64,000 bases of DNA, taken from contig JAUVYV010000020.1 in the NCBI GenBank assembly GCA_030602885.1, forward strand, positions 1 to 64,000. The letters run 5' to 3'. Below, piece after piece: positions 48,549 to 58,627 of this stretch. The stretch is from Phycisphaerales bacterium (GTDB lineage Bacteria > Planctomycetota > Phycisphaerae > Sedimentisphaerales > Anaerobacaceae). Below the pieces are notes generated by a model, which worked only from the letters and a program-made list of their open reading frames with translations, was not told the origin of the DNA and made no database searches. The position numbers and the translations under genes were made by a program. Each line of letters opens with the position of its first letter. The stretch's first letter is position 1.

Positions 48549-50552
48549 ATGAAAAAAAGCAGACGCAGGTTCTTAAAGGGCGGCATATCGGCGCTCGCAG
48601 CCGGCTCTGCGATTGTCACCGGCAATGCCGGTAATGCAAAGGCGGAACAGTTGCCGCGCCAGACCGACAGTGTCCCCGTCACACCTGGCGCGGATAAGAA
48701 GTTCAGAACCGTGCTTACAAATATCGCAGCGACACGTGACAGCAACACGATTGTCTTTAGCCGGGCGAAGATTTCACCGAACCGGGTGACTGCCGGTGAC
48801 AGCGATGAGTTTGTTGTCAAGCTCACCGTCGGGCCCGGCTATGCCAAAGATGCTTCGCGGCTTATTGTGGATTTTCCCGGCGTTATGGGCCAGTCGAGGG
48901 TTTCGTTGTGGCATAACGAGGACCACGGCTGGGCTGAGGTCTATGTCAGCAACGCGGATGTTACCTATGATAAGAAGCTGTGGGATATCGAGATAATAGA
49001 TATACCCACCAAGGACAAGACTTCCTGGCGCGGGATGGCGCAGCGGATGCTTGTGTTAAATCTCGGTAAGGGCCTGAAGGAAGGTGACACAATCGAGATA
49101 CACTGGGGCGATTCGCAGACGCAGCGGGGATTTGCGGTCGGCTGTAAGAATTGCACAGTCGTGCCGGTCAAGAATTACAGGCAGACGATACACGTCAGGT
49201 ATTTCGACGACCCCGAGGCGGGTCTGCCGGATTTGGGCAGGTCTTTTAAGGGCTACGAGCGGCCTGAGCCGATCTGCGATGTGCCGCTAAGTTTTATTGT
49301 AGAGCCGAGGCCCCTGCATCATCTGCGATTGATTCGCAAAGTCGATAAGGCAATGCTGATACCGCAGGATGTGTTCTGGAATGTGGTGTCACTCGACAAT
49401 GTGAATGATTTTATAGAGGCAAACGAAAAGCCGGCCGGAGAAGACTCGGATGTATTTACCTTTAAGGACAAGAATGTTCAGGTCAGGCCCAGGAAGGTGC
49501 CGATGATTGACTCACCGCCGATGAACGATGTCTTCGAGGGGATGAATATCTATTGGGGTGATTTGCATCATCACACGGTTTTCTCGAACGATGTGATTGA
49601 AAGAGAGCGGATGGAGCTTAGTCCGGATGAGACTTTCTGGTATGCGCGGCAGCGGGGCGGACTTGATTTTGTGGGAGTAAGTGACCATCATCAACCCTGG
49701 GATATCGAACGAAACAAGATAGGCAAAGAAAACTGGGAGAGGACCGCCGAATTTGCAGATAAGCACACGGTTGAGGGCCGATTCCTTGCTTTTGCCGGAT
49801 TTGAATTCAGAGGGCCACGAGGGGACACAGTGCTGGTATTCAGGAACGCCCCGGCCTACAGCGGGATTGACAGAGCCGAATGGAAAGATATACGCGGAGC
49901 ATGGCAAGGGCTTGAAGGGAAGGATTACATATCGATTCCACACTATCATAATCCCGGTTCATTACCCAAGGGACAGTGGTGGGATAATATCGACAGCGGG
50001 GTCGAGACGACGATAGAGATATTCTCCTGCCATGGCAGTTATGAGAGGCCGGATGTGCTCGAACAGAATCCGGCAATGATTAAGAGCACACGATTTGACA
50101 GAACAGCGCAGTTTTTCCTGGGCACAGGGAGGAAGTACGGCCTTGTGTGTAATTCGGACAGCCACAAGGGACATCCCGGCATCAACGGAATTACCGCCGT
50201 ATTCGCAAAGTCGCTCGATAAGGATTCGATATTCGAGGCTTATCGCAAAAGACACGTGTACGGCACTACAAATGCGAGGATTCGGCTTGTGTTCACGGGC
50301 AACGGCAAGCTGATGGGCTCGGTCGTGCCGAACACTAATGAGAAGGCATTTCTTATTGATGTGGTCGGCGAAAACAGGCTCAAAAAAGTTGACCTTTTCA
50401 GGAACGGTAAGCATCATAAAAGGTTCTACCCGGACGGGACAGCATTTAAGAAGGATTATGTGGTAAAAGAAGATGGGCCGTCGAGCTGGTACTGCAGGGC
50501 GACGCAGATTGATAACCAGATAGCCTGGTCAAGCCCGGTTTGGTATGAATAG
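48549..50552 (+). CDS. Tat-exported DUF3604/PHP-like protein
   Basis: This 667-residue protein has a twin-arginine signal (KSRRRFLKGG) and a large C-terminal domain of the DUF3604 type, related to PHP metallophosphoesterases: YWGDLHHHTVFSND, VGVSDHHQ, SIPHYHNP and CNSDSHKGHPG supply the metal-binding His/Asp residues. The N-terminal half is beta-rich. It is exported folded to the periplasm or surface. The exact substrate is unknown. It begins 11 bp after the beta-helix gene and precedes the symporter, suggesting a role in breaking down or processing the same glycan. Confidence 0.8.
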   Translation: MKKSRRRFLKGGISALAAGSAIVTGNAGNAKAEQLPRQTDSVPVTPGADKKFRTVLTNIAATRDSNTIVFSRAKISPNRVTAGDSDEFVVKLTVGPGYAKDASRLIVDFPGVMGQSRVSLWHNEDHGWAEVYVSNADVTYDKKLWDIEIIDIPTKDKTSWRGMAQRMLVLNLGKGLKEGDTIEIHWGDSQTQRGFAVGCKNCTVVPVKNYRQTIHVRYFDDPEAGLPDLGRSFKGYERPEPICDVPLSFIVEPRPLHHLRLIRKVDKAMLIPQDVFWNVVSLDNVNDFIEANEKPAGEDSDVFTFKDKNVQVRPRKVPMIDSPPMNDVFEGMNIYWGDLHHHTVFSNDVIERERMELSPDETFWYARQRGGLDFVGVSDHHQPWDIERNKIGKENWERTAEFADKHTVEGRFLAFAGFEFRGPRGDTVLVFRNAPAYSGIDRAEWKDIRGAWQGLEGKDYISIPHYHNPGSLPKGQWWDNIDSGVETTIEIFSCHGSYERPDVLEQNPAMIKSTRFDRTAQFFLGTGRKYGLVCNSDSHKGHPGINGITAVFAKSLDKDSIFEAYRKRHVYGTTNARIRLVFTGNGKLMGSVVPNTNEKAFLIDVVGENRLKKVDLFRNGKHHKRFYPDGTAFKKDYVVKEDGPSSWYCRATQIDNQIAWSSPVWYE

Positions 50553-50610
50553 TCTCCGGCGGGATATCAGAGTTTGAGGGTTAGGAAGGTTATCATTTAA
50601 GGACAAGTAC

Positions 50611-52236
50611 ATGAAGGAGAACATAGATAAGATCATCGTGGTGGCGTATTTGGTCATCGTCACCTTAGCGGGATTGCTCTACAGTCGGCGGTTGAAGAAC
50701 AAGGAGACCGACGAGGAATTCCTTACCGGCGGGCGGCACATGAACTGGTGGCAAACGGGTATGACGCTTATCGCGCAGATGTTCGACCCCGGCATTGTAG
50801 GAAATACCGCTCTGGCGTTTACATGGGGTTTCTATGTTGTCCAGTGGAACGGTGTTAATATCTGGATCACGTCCTGGTTCGCGGGGATGTTCTTTATCGC
50901 TATCTACTGGCGTACAAAGATTGTCACTACGCCCGAGTACCTCGAGAAACGGTTCAACCCGATGACACGAGGTGTATTTTCGGCAGTGATGGTTGTGATG
51001 CTGGTGAGCTTTATGTGCTGGGGGGTGTATGTGGGCGGTGTCCTGCTCAACGATTTCTTCGGCTGGAATTATTATGTAAGCTGGATTGTGCTGGCCTCGG
51101 TGGCGGGATTCTATGTGCTTGTCGGCGGAGTCAGGACGATGCTGTTTCTGGATGTCTTCCAGGGGATATTGCTGCTGCTAACTTTATTCGCGGTCGGCAT
51201 TATGGGCTTTGTAATGGTGGGAGGTTTTCCCGGCATAAAAGAGTTCACATTGCTTAACGAGGCAGGGACACCTCTTAACAGTCTTATCCCGCCGATGGAT
51301 TTCAGTCTTACATCAAAGACCATGTATCCTTTGCCCACGATTCCGACATATTGTGTATTCGCGGGGATGAGCTGGATAATCTGCAACTTCAGCATGGCCC
51401 AGCGGCTTCTGGCATCGAAAGATGAATCCCACGCACAGAAGGCGCTGATTGTTGCAGGTGTATTCAATGTCTTTACTTTGTTCTTAGCATACACCGCGGG
51501 TATTGCGATGCGAAAATTAGTATTTCAGGACCCAACAGTTATGATTGAACCGGACAAGGCATTCATCTTTTTGATGAATAAATTCCCTGTCGGTGTTCGG
51601 GGCCTGTTGGTTGTCGGGATGATAGCGGCATTGCTGTCGACGGTTGACGGACTTTTGGCAGGTTCGAGTTCCTTGCTGAATCAGGATATTTACAAACGGT
51701 TCATCAGGCCGAAAGCTTCGGACAGACATCTTAAGATAGTCACCCGGATCATCCAGTTCGTGATCATCCTGATTGTTCTCTTAATCGTTCCGCAGTTTAT
51801 GCAAGAAGGCGAGATCAGTCAGGAACGCTCAGGGTATGAAATGCTGCTGGAGTTCCTCGGCTCTATCATGGGTGTTATAATCGCCATCTATATTCTTGGG
51901 ATGTTCTTCAAACGAACCACGCCCAGAGCGTGCTTCACTGCGATGATAGTAGGCATAGCGATGGGGTTTATTCTGGACCAAAAAACAGATTTGAATTTCG
52001 CCCATATAGGAACCTTCCAGTTCCTGACGGTGTTGATACTGGGTTACTTAGGCAGTTTCCTTGAGAAGCCGAAATCCGATGCCGAGTTGACCAACCTTAC
52101 CGTCTGGACGATCGAAGATGTCAAAGGTCCTTTCATCGGGCTAAAAGCCTGGCCCGGGTTGAAGTGGTGGGCTATCGGGCTGCCGATATTCTGGTTCTTG
52201 CTTACGACTGTTTGGGAAATATACATGAGAAAGTAA
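50611..52236 (+). CDS. Sodium:solute symporter (SSS family)
   Basis: This 541-residue inner-membrane transporter has about 13-14 helices. The family features include a FLTGGRHMNWW entry after helix 1, GNTALAFTWGF, a VLVGGVRTMLFLDVFQG string and AALLSTVDGLLAGSSSLLNQDIYKRF, the conserved core. It would co-import a sugar, uronate or other solute with sodium. Its place in the glycan cluster points to a mono- or disaccharide released by the neighbouring enzymes. AAGGA lies 7 nt before ATG. Confidence 0.9.
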   Translation: MKENIDKIIVVAYLVIVTLAGLLYSRRLKNKETDEEFLTGGRHMNWWQTGMTLIAQMFDPGIVGNTALAFTWGFYVVQWNGVNIWITSWFAGMFFIAIYWRTKIVTTPEYLEKRFNPMTRGVFSAVMVVMLVSFMCWGVYVGGVLLNDFFGWNYYVSWIVLASVAGFYVLVGGVRTMLFLDVFQGILLLLTLFAVGIMGFVMVGGFPGIKEFTLLNEAGTPLNSLIPPMDFSLTSKTMYPLPTIPTYCVFAGMSWIICNFSMAQRLLASKDESHAQKALIVAGVFNVFTLFLAYTAGIAMRKLVFQDPTVMIEPDKAFIFLMNKFPVGVRGLLVVGMIAALLSTVDGLLAGSSSLLNQDIYKRFIRPKASDRHLKIVTRIIQFVIILIVLLIVPQFMQEGEISQERSGYEMLLEFLGSIMGVIIAIYILGMFFKRTTPRACFTAMIVGIAMGFILDQKTDLNFAHIGTFQFLTVLILGYLGSFLEKPKSDAELTNLTVWTIEDVKGPFIGLKAWPGLKWWAIGLPIFWFLLTTVWEIYMRK

Positions 52237-52255
52237 CACGGCCTTCCAGGCCGTG
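52237..52255. repeat. Palindrome between symporter and next gene
   Basis: CACGGCCT-TCC-AGGCCGTG is a perfect 8-bp hairpin immediately after the symporter stop. It lacks a T-run, so it is more like an intergenic REP-type hairpin than a terminator. Confidence 0.65.
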
Positions 52256-52281
52256 CTACTAATTAAACGAATGGTGAGAAT

Positions 52282-54036
52282 ATGCAGGTAAATATTTTAC
52301 ATCGTCCCGAACCGGATCCGCACAAGAAGAAGGTCTTTCCAATGCAGCAGCAGATGGTGCATGAGCAGGGACTGAAAACTACAATATTGGCTACGGCGCC
52401 GGCTCTGGAAGACGCAGATATGATCGAACTGATGAAGGCCGACAGTGAGAAGTATGGCGATGAGCTTGGTTTGTCCTTCCATGCGCTTGGTACGCCGGAT
52501 ATTGTCGATCTGGTCGGCTTTGCGGAGGAGGCGTTCTGGCTTTATGATGAAGCCGACAAGCGCAAAGTTATCCGGTATCTTATCGATAAGTTCAAGGATG
52601 TATTCGGGTTTGAGCCGTTTAGCGCCGCTTCGTACCATTTCGATGCTTCGTCTCTGCGGATACTGCTTGAGGAGTGCCCGTCGATCAAGACAGTCGTGGG
52701 CGGGTGCTTCGAGGAAGGTGTTCGTGTTTACCACGGGTGTAACAATTCATGGTATCTGTTTAATGAGGGTATGCCGTGGGGCGCGTGGTATCCGTCGAAG
52801 TCGCATTCGCTTCGGCCTGCCCAGAGCGCCGATGATGCGTTCGATGTCGTGGCAGTGCCCCACCTGAGCCGGGACCTGGTTCTGGCGTATGAGGGCAGGA
52901 ACGATTTCTGGGCTTCGCATCCGCCCAACGTTCAGCGGGGGATGGGCAATCTCGGAGATAACTGCCCGTACGATAAGAACCTGATAGACCAGTGGCGATA
53001 CCAGGAGCGATTCAACAGCGGCTATTCTTATCTCAATGTCTTTGTAAGCGCGCAGTGGCTGATACCGAGCCATAACAGTGAAGAGCCGCCCGAAGTGTCT
53101 GTATCACTGTATAGACAACAGCTTGAGTATATCAAATCTTTGGCCGATAAAGGTGAAGCTGAAGTGATGACCATGACCGAGTTTGGCCAGTGGTATCGAA
53201 AAAAATTCCCCATCAACCATCGCGAAGTCAGCTTAGCTAAAGAAGTGCTGTATGGCAGCGGCAAACACTACTTTTGGTATATTGACCCTTACATGCGAGT
53301 GCTGGTGGATATGTTCCAGGGCTGTTCGATCGGCGACCTTCGGCCTTATATAGCCAAAGTGCCTGTGACCACAGGCTCGGATACGCCGCACAAGATGTTA
53401 GGCAGCTATCCTTACCTGATCCACTCGCAGTACCGCACCGGTTACCTTAATCACTGCTTTGATGGCTCGCGAACAACAGCGATCCTCAAGCACGGCGACT
53501 CGCAGGTCGACCTGGCTGATTATATCTTCAAATGTGACGAAGTTTTTGACGACCGGAAGGGTTTTGTTACTAAGCCTTCTGTGGTAAAGTTCGATGACGG
53601 AGTCGAAGTGACATTAAAGATACGCTTTTTATTTGAAGAAGACGGGCAAGTCATCATCGAGCGCGAGCTGGTCTCAGTCGAGGGCGGTGACAAAAAGCAG
53701 ATCGAGCTCACCGAATACTTCAAGGGCTGCTACGGAATCACCGAGTATCCTGAAGATATGAGTGATATTAAGTTGGCGATAAATGCCGCCGAGGCTAAGA
53801 GCCTGTCATTTAGATATAAACGTCAACAGTTGTCTTCGAGTTCGGTTGACAGCGTCGAAGCGATTATTCCGCCGATTAAAACTATTGCAGGGCTCAAACC
53901 CGCCGATGGCAAGAAATGGGATGGTACCGTTGCCGAGGGGATACTCTTTAGTCCTTATTATACACTTAAGCTGACCCGCGTCCTTAAAGCGGGAGAGACG
54001 AGTCGAATATGCCTATACCTAAAAGCCATGAATTGA
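52282..54036 (+). CDS. Deacetylase-like barrel protein of glycan locus, unknown
   Basis: This 584-residue protein has no signal peptide. The N-terminal ~350 residues look like an alpha/beta barrel with features recalling polysaccharide-deacetylase/GH57-like enzymes (LSFHALGTPDIVDLVGFAEE, SAASYHFDASSLRIL, HFWYID-type strings). The C-terminal ~200 residues are beta-rich. I cannot assign a family. It follows the symporter by 45 bp and overlaps a zinc-ribbon gene, and GH94 and sulfatase genes converge from the other side, so it probably processes an imported oligosaccharide in the cytosol. GGTGAG precedes ATG. Confidence 0.55.
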   Translation: MQVNILHRPEPDPHKKKVFPMQQQMVHEQGLKTTILATAPALEDADMIELMKADSEKYGDELGLSFHALGTPDIVDLVGFAEEAFWLYDEADKRKVIRYLIDKFKDVFGFEPFSAASYHFDASSLRILLEECPSIKTVVGGCFEEGVRVYHGCNNSWYLFNEGMPWGAWYPSKSHSLRPAQSADDAFDVVAVPHLSRDLVLAYEGRNDFWASHPPNVQRGMGNLGDNCPYDKNLIDQWRYQERFNSGYSYLNVFVSAQWLIPSHNSEEPPEVSVSLYRQQLEYIKSLADKGEAEVMTMTEFGQWYRKKFPINHREVSLAKEVLYGSGKHYFWYIDPYMRVLVDMFQGCSIGDLRPYIAKVPVTTGSDTPHKMLGSYPYLIHSQYRTGYLNHCFDGSRTTAILKHGDSQVDLADYIFKCDEVFDDRKGFVTKPSVVKFDDGVEVTLKIRFLFEEDGQVIIERELVSVEGGDKKQIELTEYFKGCYGITEYPEDMSDIKLAINAAEAKSLSFRYKRQQLSSSSVDSVEAIIPPIKTIAGLKPADGKKWDGTVAEGILFSPYYTLKLTRVLKAGETSRICLYLKAMN

Positions 54037-54227
54037 CAATGCGATGCCCGGTCTGTTTCAATCGCGAAATAGACGTGCTGATGAGCCTGGTTGACGGACG
54101 TTACTGCTGTCTGAAGTGCAGCTACAACGGCACCGAAGCCGACGTCAGAGATATGTACAAGGACATTCAGAAAAAATTCAAATGGATTGGTAAACGGGTG
54201 ACCATCGAGGACTACGACCGTTTATAA
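54009..54227 (+). CDS. Small zinc-ribbon protein
   Basis: This 72-residue protein has two CxxC knuckles (MRCPVCFN and CCLKCSYNG), giving a zinc ribbon, and an acidic/basic helical tail. It starts within the last 28 bp of the preceding gene in another frame, with GGGAG upstream, and its stop overlaps the convergent GH94 gene by 6 bp. It could bind nucleic acid or a protein partner. It is a common kind of planctomycete accessory gene, and its role here is unknown. Confidence 0.6.
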   Translation: MPIPKSHELTMRCPVCFNREIDVLMSLVDGRYCCLKCSYNGTEADVRDMYKDIQKKFKWIGKRVTIEDYDRL

Positions 54228-56618
54228 TCCCATCTCAACGACGACTTCGTTCGTCTCGTTCATCTTATCGACTGGAATAAGGTTGCCGTCGATGTCGGCT
54301 CTGTTGATGGTGAGTTTCTTGACGCCCTTTTGGACACCGTCGGGGTTCCGGACCTTGATGTTAAGGGTTTTACCGCGGAACTTGCGAGTGACTGAGAATT
54401 CCTTCCAGTCGGAAGGAATGCAGGGGTCTATGTGCAGGCCGTTGTAGTCCGGGTGGACACCGAGGATGTACTGTGTGGCGGCGTAGTAGGACCAGGAGGC
54501 GGTGCCGCTTAGCCAGGGGATTCGGCTGGCGCCGTAGTGTGGGCTGTACCTGCTGTGGGTAGATTGGGCGTAAACATAAGGTTCGATTTCACGGATTTCA
54601 GCTCGGTCGTTGTAAGCGGCGGGCATGTAGGCACGGAAGTATTCGAAGGCGCGGTTGCCGTGGCCGAGCATGGCTTCTGCCATGACGGCCCAGCCCTGAG
54701 TATGTTGGAAGATGCCGCCGTTCTCCTTCATGCCTTTGTTCATTAAGGCAGCCCTTACTACCGTGTAGTCGGTTTTGTCGAAGGGTGGATCGCAGACCTG
54801 GATACCGTGCTCGCAGGCGAGATTCCCTTTAACGGCATTCATTGCCTTTTCGGCTTGTTTGTCGCTGGCAAAGCCGCTGATGATTGACCATGTCTGGGGG
54901 TTGAGGAAGACCGATGCTTCGTCGTTTTGCCTGGAGCCGAGCGGCGTGCCGTCTGCGCGGTATGCTCTGACGAACCAGTCGCCGTCCCAGGTATGTTTGC
55001 TGAGGTTGTCGTCGAGCGTGGCGAGGTGGGGTTTGGCCCACTCGACTTCTTTGGGCCTATCGAGCATTTCGCAGATTTCCATGTAGGTGATAAGCGCGTA
55101 GCGAAGCTGGAACGCGACGAAGACCGATTCACCCCTTGGGCCGAGCCTCAGGCAGTCATTCCAGTCGGCATAGAGGCCGGAGGGAAGCCCGTGCGCTCCG
55201 CAGCGAGCGAAGTTGAATTCGATCGCGCGCTTCATATGGCCAAGCACTGTGTCCTCGCCCCTGTCAGCGTATGGCAGCACCTTGTCATAAAACGAAATGC
55301 TCCCTGTCTCTTTCACATAGGCAGGGATTGCGTTGAACAACCACATGCAGTCGTCTGCCCGGTATTCTTCCTCTTCAGGTAGTTTTTCGCTTCCCGGCTT
55401 GTGTGCCCAGGGCTGGACTAAGGGCATTGCGCCGCCGGTCGAGCACTGGCCTGTTATCATCAGCTCGAGACGTTTGATGGCTTCATCGGGGATGTTGTGC
55501 CATATTCCGAGGAAGTCCTGAACGGTGTCACGATAGCCGAGGCCGTCACGGCGGGCCATGTAAATGAGACTCGCTGCTCTGGACCACGCGTAGGTCAGCA
55601 GACAATTGTATGGACTCCACATGTTCATCATGCTGTTGAATTCGGCGTCGGGGGTTTTGGCTGTCATGCCGCTGATTTTGGAGTGCCAGTGGTCACGCAG
55701 CTTTTCGAATTCGTCCTTGACCGTCTGCAGGTCGGAAAATTCTTTGACTGCCTGCTTTCCCTCTACCTGGCCCCGGCCGATACCGAGCAGGACTACGAAC
55801 TCTTTTGATTCACCGGGGTCGAGGTCGAGGTCGATCTGGAAGGTGCCGCAGGCGTTGTCGCCGGACTGGATAAAGTTAGTACACCGGCCTTTTTCGACGA
55901 CGACTGGGTTTGCATAGGTGCGGTACGGGCCGATGAAAATTTCGCGGTCGGTATCGAAGCCGCCGGTCTCTGCGCCGACGACGGCGAGGAACGAGTGACG
56001 AGACTGGTCCTCCCAGTTGGGGTCGTCTGGTTTTGGGGGAACATGGATGTTAGTACCGTGGTCCATGATGTTACCGATGACGTTCATCTTGACGGTGTAC
56101 TGGGAGTACTGGATGTTGACAAGGTCGTGTTCGGTTGACCAGAGGCCTGCGTATTCGACGTATGTGAACAGGCGCAAGCGTCTTTTCCTCGAGTCTTTGT
56201 TGGTGACTTTTGTCAGCCAGCACTCGAGGTCTTTGCCGAGCGGCACGAAATATGTGGTTTCGGTTTCGATATTGGAGTATTCGGAGGTGATGATAGTGTA
56301 TGCGGTGCCATGGCGGCAGATGGATTTGTACTGGTCCAGTGGTTTGCCGACCGGCTGCCAGGATGCGGACCAGTAATCTTTGTTATCACGGTCGTGGATA
56401 TAGATGTATCGGCCGGGCTGATCCATCGGGATTGCATTGAATCGCAGCCGCAAAAAACGTCCCTGAGCGGCCGAGTGAAAGAAGCCGTACCCTCCTGCGT
56501 TGTTGGTTATTATTGCGCCGTATTGGGTGGAGCCAAGGTAATTACTCCATGACTTCGGCGTATCGGGTTTGTCGATTACATATTCTTTTCTCTCGTCGTC
56601 AAAATATCCGAACTGCAT
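54222..56618 (-). CDS. GH94 glycoside phosphorylase
   Basis: This 798-residue cytosolic enzyme belongs to the cellobiose/chitobiose phosphorylase family GH94. It has an N-terminal beta-sandwich starting MQFGYFDDERKEYVID, then a helical (alpha/alpha)6 barrel with GYRDTVQDFLGIWH, the catalytic-acid string DWNDCL (485-490) and HTQGWAVMAEAM. It splits a beta-glycosidic disaccharide with inorganic phosphate, saving ATP. The substrate (cellobiose, chitobiose or another) cannot be told. It is transcribed with the sulfatase and GPH symporter genes on the minus strand. A truncated paralogue lies at 58628. Confidence 0.9.
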   Translation of the reverse strand: MQFGYFDDERKEYVIDKPDTPKSWSNYLGSTQYGAIITNNAGGYGFFHSAAQGRFLRLRFNAIPMDQPGRYIYIHDRDNKDYWSASWQPVGKPLDQYKSICRHGTAYTIITSEYSNIETETTYFVPLGKDLECWLTKVTNKDSRKRRLRLFTYVEYAGLWSTEHDLVNIQYSQYTVKMNVIGNIMDHGTNIHVPPKPDDPNWEDQSRHSFLAVVGAETGGFDTDREIFIGPYRTYANPVVVEKGRCTNFIQSGDNACGTFQIDLDLDPGESKEFVVLLGIGRGQVEGKQAVKEFSDLQTVKDEFEKLRDHWHSKISGMTAKTPDAEFNSMMNMWSPYNCLLTYAWSRAASLIYMARRDGLGYRDTVQDFLGIWHNIPDEAIKRLELMITGQCSTGGAMPLVQPWAHKPGSEKLPEEEEYRADDCMWLFNAIPAYVKETGSISFYDKVLPYADRGEDTVLGHMKRAIEFNFARCGAHGLPSGLYADWNDCLRLGPRGESVFVAFQLRYALITYMEICEMLDRPKEVEWAKPHLATLDDNLSKHTWDGDWFVRAYRADGTPLGSRQNDEASVFLNPQTWSIISGFASDKQAEKAMNAVKGNLACEHGIQVCDPPFDKTDYTVVRAALMNKGMKENGGIFQHTQGWAVMAEAMLGHGNRAFEYFRAYMPAAYNDRAEIREIEPYVYAQSTHSRYSPHYGASRIPWLSGTASWSYYAATQYILGVHPDYNGLHIDPCIPSDWKEFSVTRKFRGKTLNIKVRNPDGVQKGVKKLTINRADIDGNLIPVDKMNETNEVVVEMGL

Positions 56619-56746
56619 TTAAGCACAACTCCTTTCCAAAATGAGTGCGAGCTTTAGAAAATGTGGTTTCGTTACTGAATATTAACAACAAATTGGCCTA
56701 ATTGCAACGCTGTTGCCGCGGTGAGGTGGTAAGGGGTGTCCACTTC

Positions 56747-58603
56747 TCAGGCAATTCTCTCTAAGGCGATTTTTGTCAACCTGAGATTTGCTGTTTCTAA
56801 GCCATTTGTATTTATTAATTGAATTCGAAGCAATTTCCTGCCCTTCTCCAGCGACAACAGACCGAGTGTTGTGCTTCGCTCATCATTCAATATGCCCGCT
56901 GTTGTCGCATTGTCGACGGCGGCCTGTAGTATTACATTGGGAACAGATGATGCTTCATAATCTACTTCGAGCCGGTATTGGCCGGCTACGGTGACATCAA
57001 TTCTGTATTCAGCGAAGTCGCCTTGCTGCTTGAAGCCCCGGATAAACAGAGCGGCGTTTTTCAGATTGTCGCTGATTCGGACAGCCCCGCAGGCATAGAC
57101 CGTGTTGGTCGTACCGGGGCCAATTTTGAAGATCGGTGCGCCGAATGAAGACGGCTCATCGAGGACCTGCTGCCAGAAGCTCTGCAGTTCTTTTCTGAGT
57201 AGATTGGCGACATCGGGCTTTTCGCTGACGATGTTCTTTGTTTCGAGCGGGTCGTTTTGGATATCGATGAGCACCCAGCCGTCCACCGGCTTGGCGGCGT
57301 CCGTCGCCGGGCCGGGGTTGAGCATCAGCTTGTAGTTGTCGTTTCTGACCGTCAGCAGCTGGTCTTCGAATCTAAGGTTATGTTTTTCTTCGGGCGGGAC
57401 CGGTTTATACTCGTCTTTAATGCCTTCAGGAGTCCATGCCCGGTCGGTGGGTGGCCAGCCGGGACTTGCATAGTTGAAGTAGTTCTTCAATAGAAGCTGT
57501 TCGGCCTGGCTGAGGATGTATGGCTTTACGCTTCTGCCGTCGAGAGGTTTGCTGTCGGCGGGCAATTTGACGCCGGCAAGGTCGAGTATTGTCGGGAAGA
57601 TGTCGGTGACATCGACGAGCCGGTTGACGATGGCCGGTTTGGTTTTACCCTTCCATCGGACGAACATGGGGACACGAACGCCGTTTTCCCACATATTCCC
57701 CTTATGTCCCCTGAAGTTATTCACGTACCGGATTTTGCGGTCTTCGTCGGTCAGGAGGTCGTTGACAACTGCAGGACCGTTGTCACTGGTAAATATGACA
57801 ACGGTGTTTTCAGCAAGGCCGAGTTCGTCCACGGCCTCGAACAGCCGTCCAAGCTGACTGTCGAGATTTCCTATCATTCCGTACAGTGTTGAGAGGTTCT
57901 TCGACAGCCCTTTTGCCTGGTATTTATCAACGTAATCTTCCGGGGCATCCAGCGGTGCGTGACAGGTGAGGTAAGGCAGATAAGCGAAGAACGGTTTGTC
58001 TTTGCAGCTTTTCATGAAGTCGATAGCATAGTCAGTTAGTACCTTAACTGTCCAGCCGGTGTGCGTGACCTCTTTGCCGTTGAACAGCCCAACGTTGTCT
58101 TTGTGTTTGTACAACCGGGCCATATACGCCTCGTCAAAGCCACGTTCCCACGGAAAATAGCCGCTTGTTTTTCCGCTGTGCCACTTGCCCCACATCCCGG
58201 TGACATAGCCGGCTTGTTTGAGAACCTGTGAGATAAGCGTTTCGTTGGTATTGATAAAGTCCTTGCCGCCGTGGACGTGCGAGACGCCGGTGCGCAGGAA
58301 CTGCCTTCCGGTCAGAAGTGACGCACGTGTCGGAGCGCAAACGGGCGAGACAATGAACCGGCGGAACTGAACGGACCGGGCGGCGAAGGCATCGAGGTTC
58401 GGCGTCTCCAGGAGCTTGTTGCCATGAACACCCAAATCGTCATATCCGAGATCATCAGCGAGTATAAGTATGATGTTGGGTCTGGAGGTCGCGTCGTGCG
58501 AGCCAAGTGAGATGTCAGGCAGAATCGCACTCAGGGTCAGTCCGCCGACACCGACGGCCGACCGCGCGATAAACTGTCTTCTACTGAGGTCTTGTCTCTT
58601 CAT
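56747..58603 (-). CDS. Tat-exported sulfatase with CBM-like domain
   Basis: This 618-residue type I sulfatase has a twin-arginine signal (LSRRQFIARS), the metal site ILADDLGYDDLG, and the formylglycine motif CAPTRASLLTG (Cys89) that needs post-translational oxidation. GKWHSGK and FTSDNGP follow. The last ~100 residues (FAEYRIDVTVAGQYRLEVDY) resemble a carbohydrate-binding beta-sandwich. It removes sulfate esters from a polysaccharide outside the cytosol. It sits between two GH94 copies and upstream of no maturase, although a SUMF1-type gene lies at 62703. Confidence 0.92.
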   Translation of the reverse strand: MKRQDLSRRQFIARSAVGVGGLTLSAILPDISLGSHDATSRPNIILILADDLGYDDLGVHGNKLLETPNLDAFAARSVQFRRFIVSPVCAPTRASLLTGRQFLRTGVSHVHGGKDFINTNETLISQVLKQAGYVTGMWGKWHSGKTSGYFPWERGFDEAYMARLYKHKDNVGLFNGKEVTHTGWTVKVLTDYAIDFMKSCKDKPFFAYLPYLTCHAPLDAPEDYVDKYQAKGLSKNLSTLYGMIGNLDSQLGRLFEAVDELGLAENTVVIFTSDNGPAVVNDLLTDEDRKIRYVNNFRGHKGNMWENGVRVPMFVRWKGKTKPAIVNRLVDVTDIFPTILDLAGVKLPADSKPLDGRSVKPYILSQAEQLLLKNYFNYASPGWPPTDRAWTPEGIKDEYKPVPPEEKHNLRFEDQLLTVRNDNYKLMLNPGPATDAAKPVDGWVLIDIQNDPLETKNIVSEKPDVANLLRKELQSFWQQVLDEPSSFGAPIFKIGPGTTNTVYACGAVRISDNLKNAALFIRGFKQQGDFAEYRIDVTVAGQYRLEVDYEASSVPNVILQAAVDNATTAGILNDERSTTLGLLSLEKGRKLLRIQLINTNGLETANLRLTKIALERIA

Positions 58604-58627
58604 GCGTTTTGTTGCCTCATTAAGAGC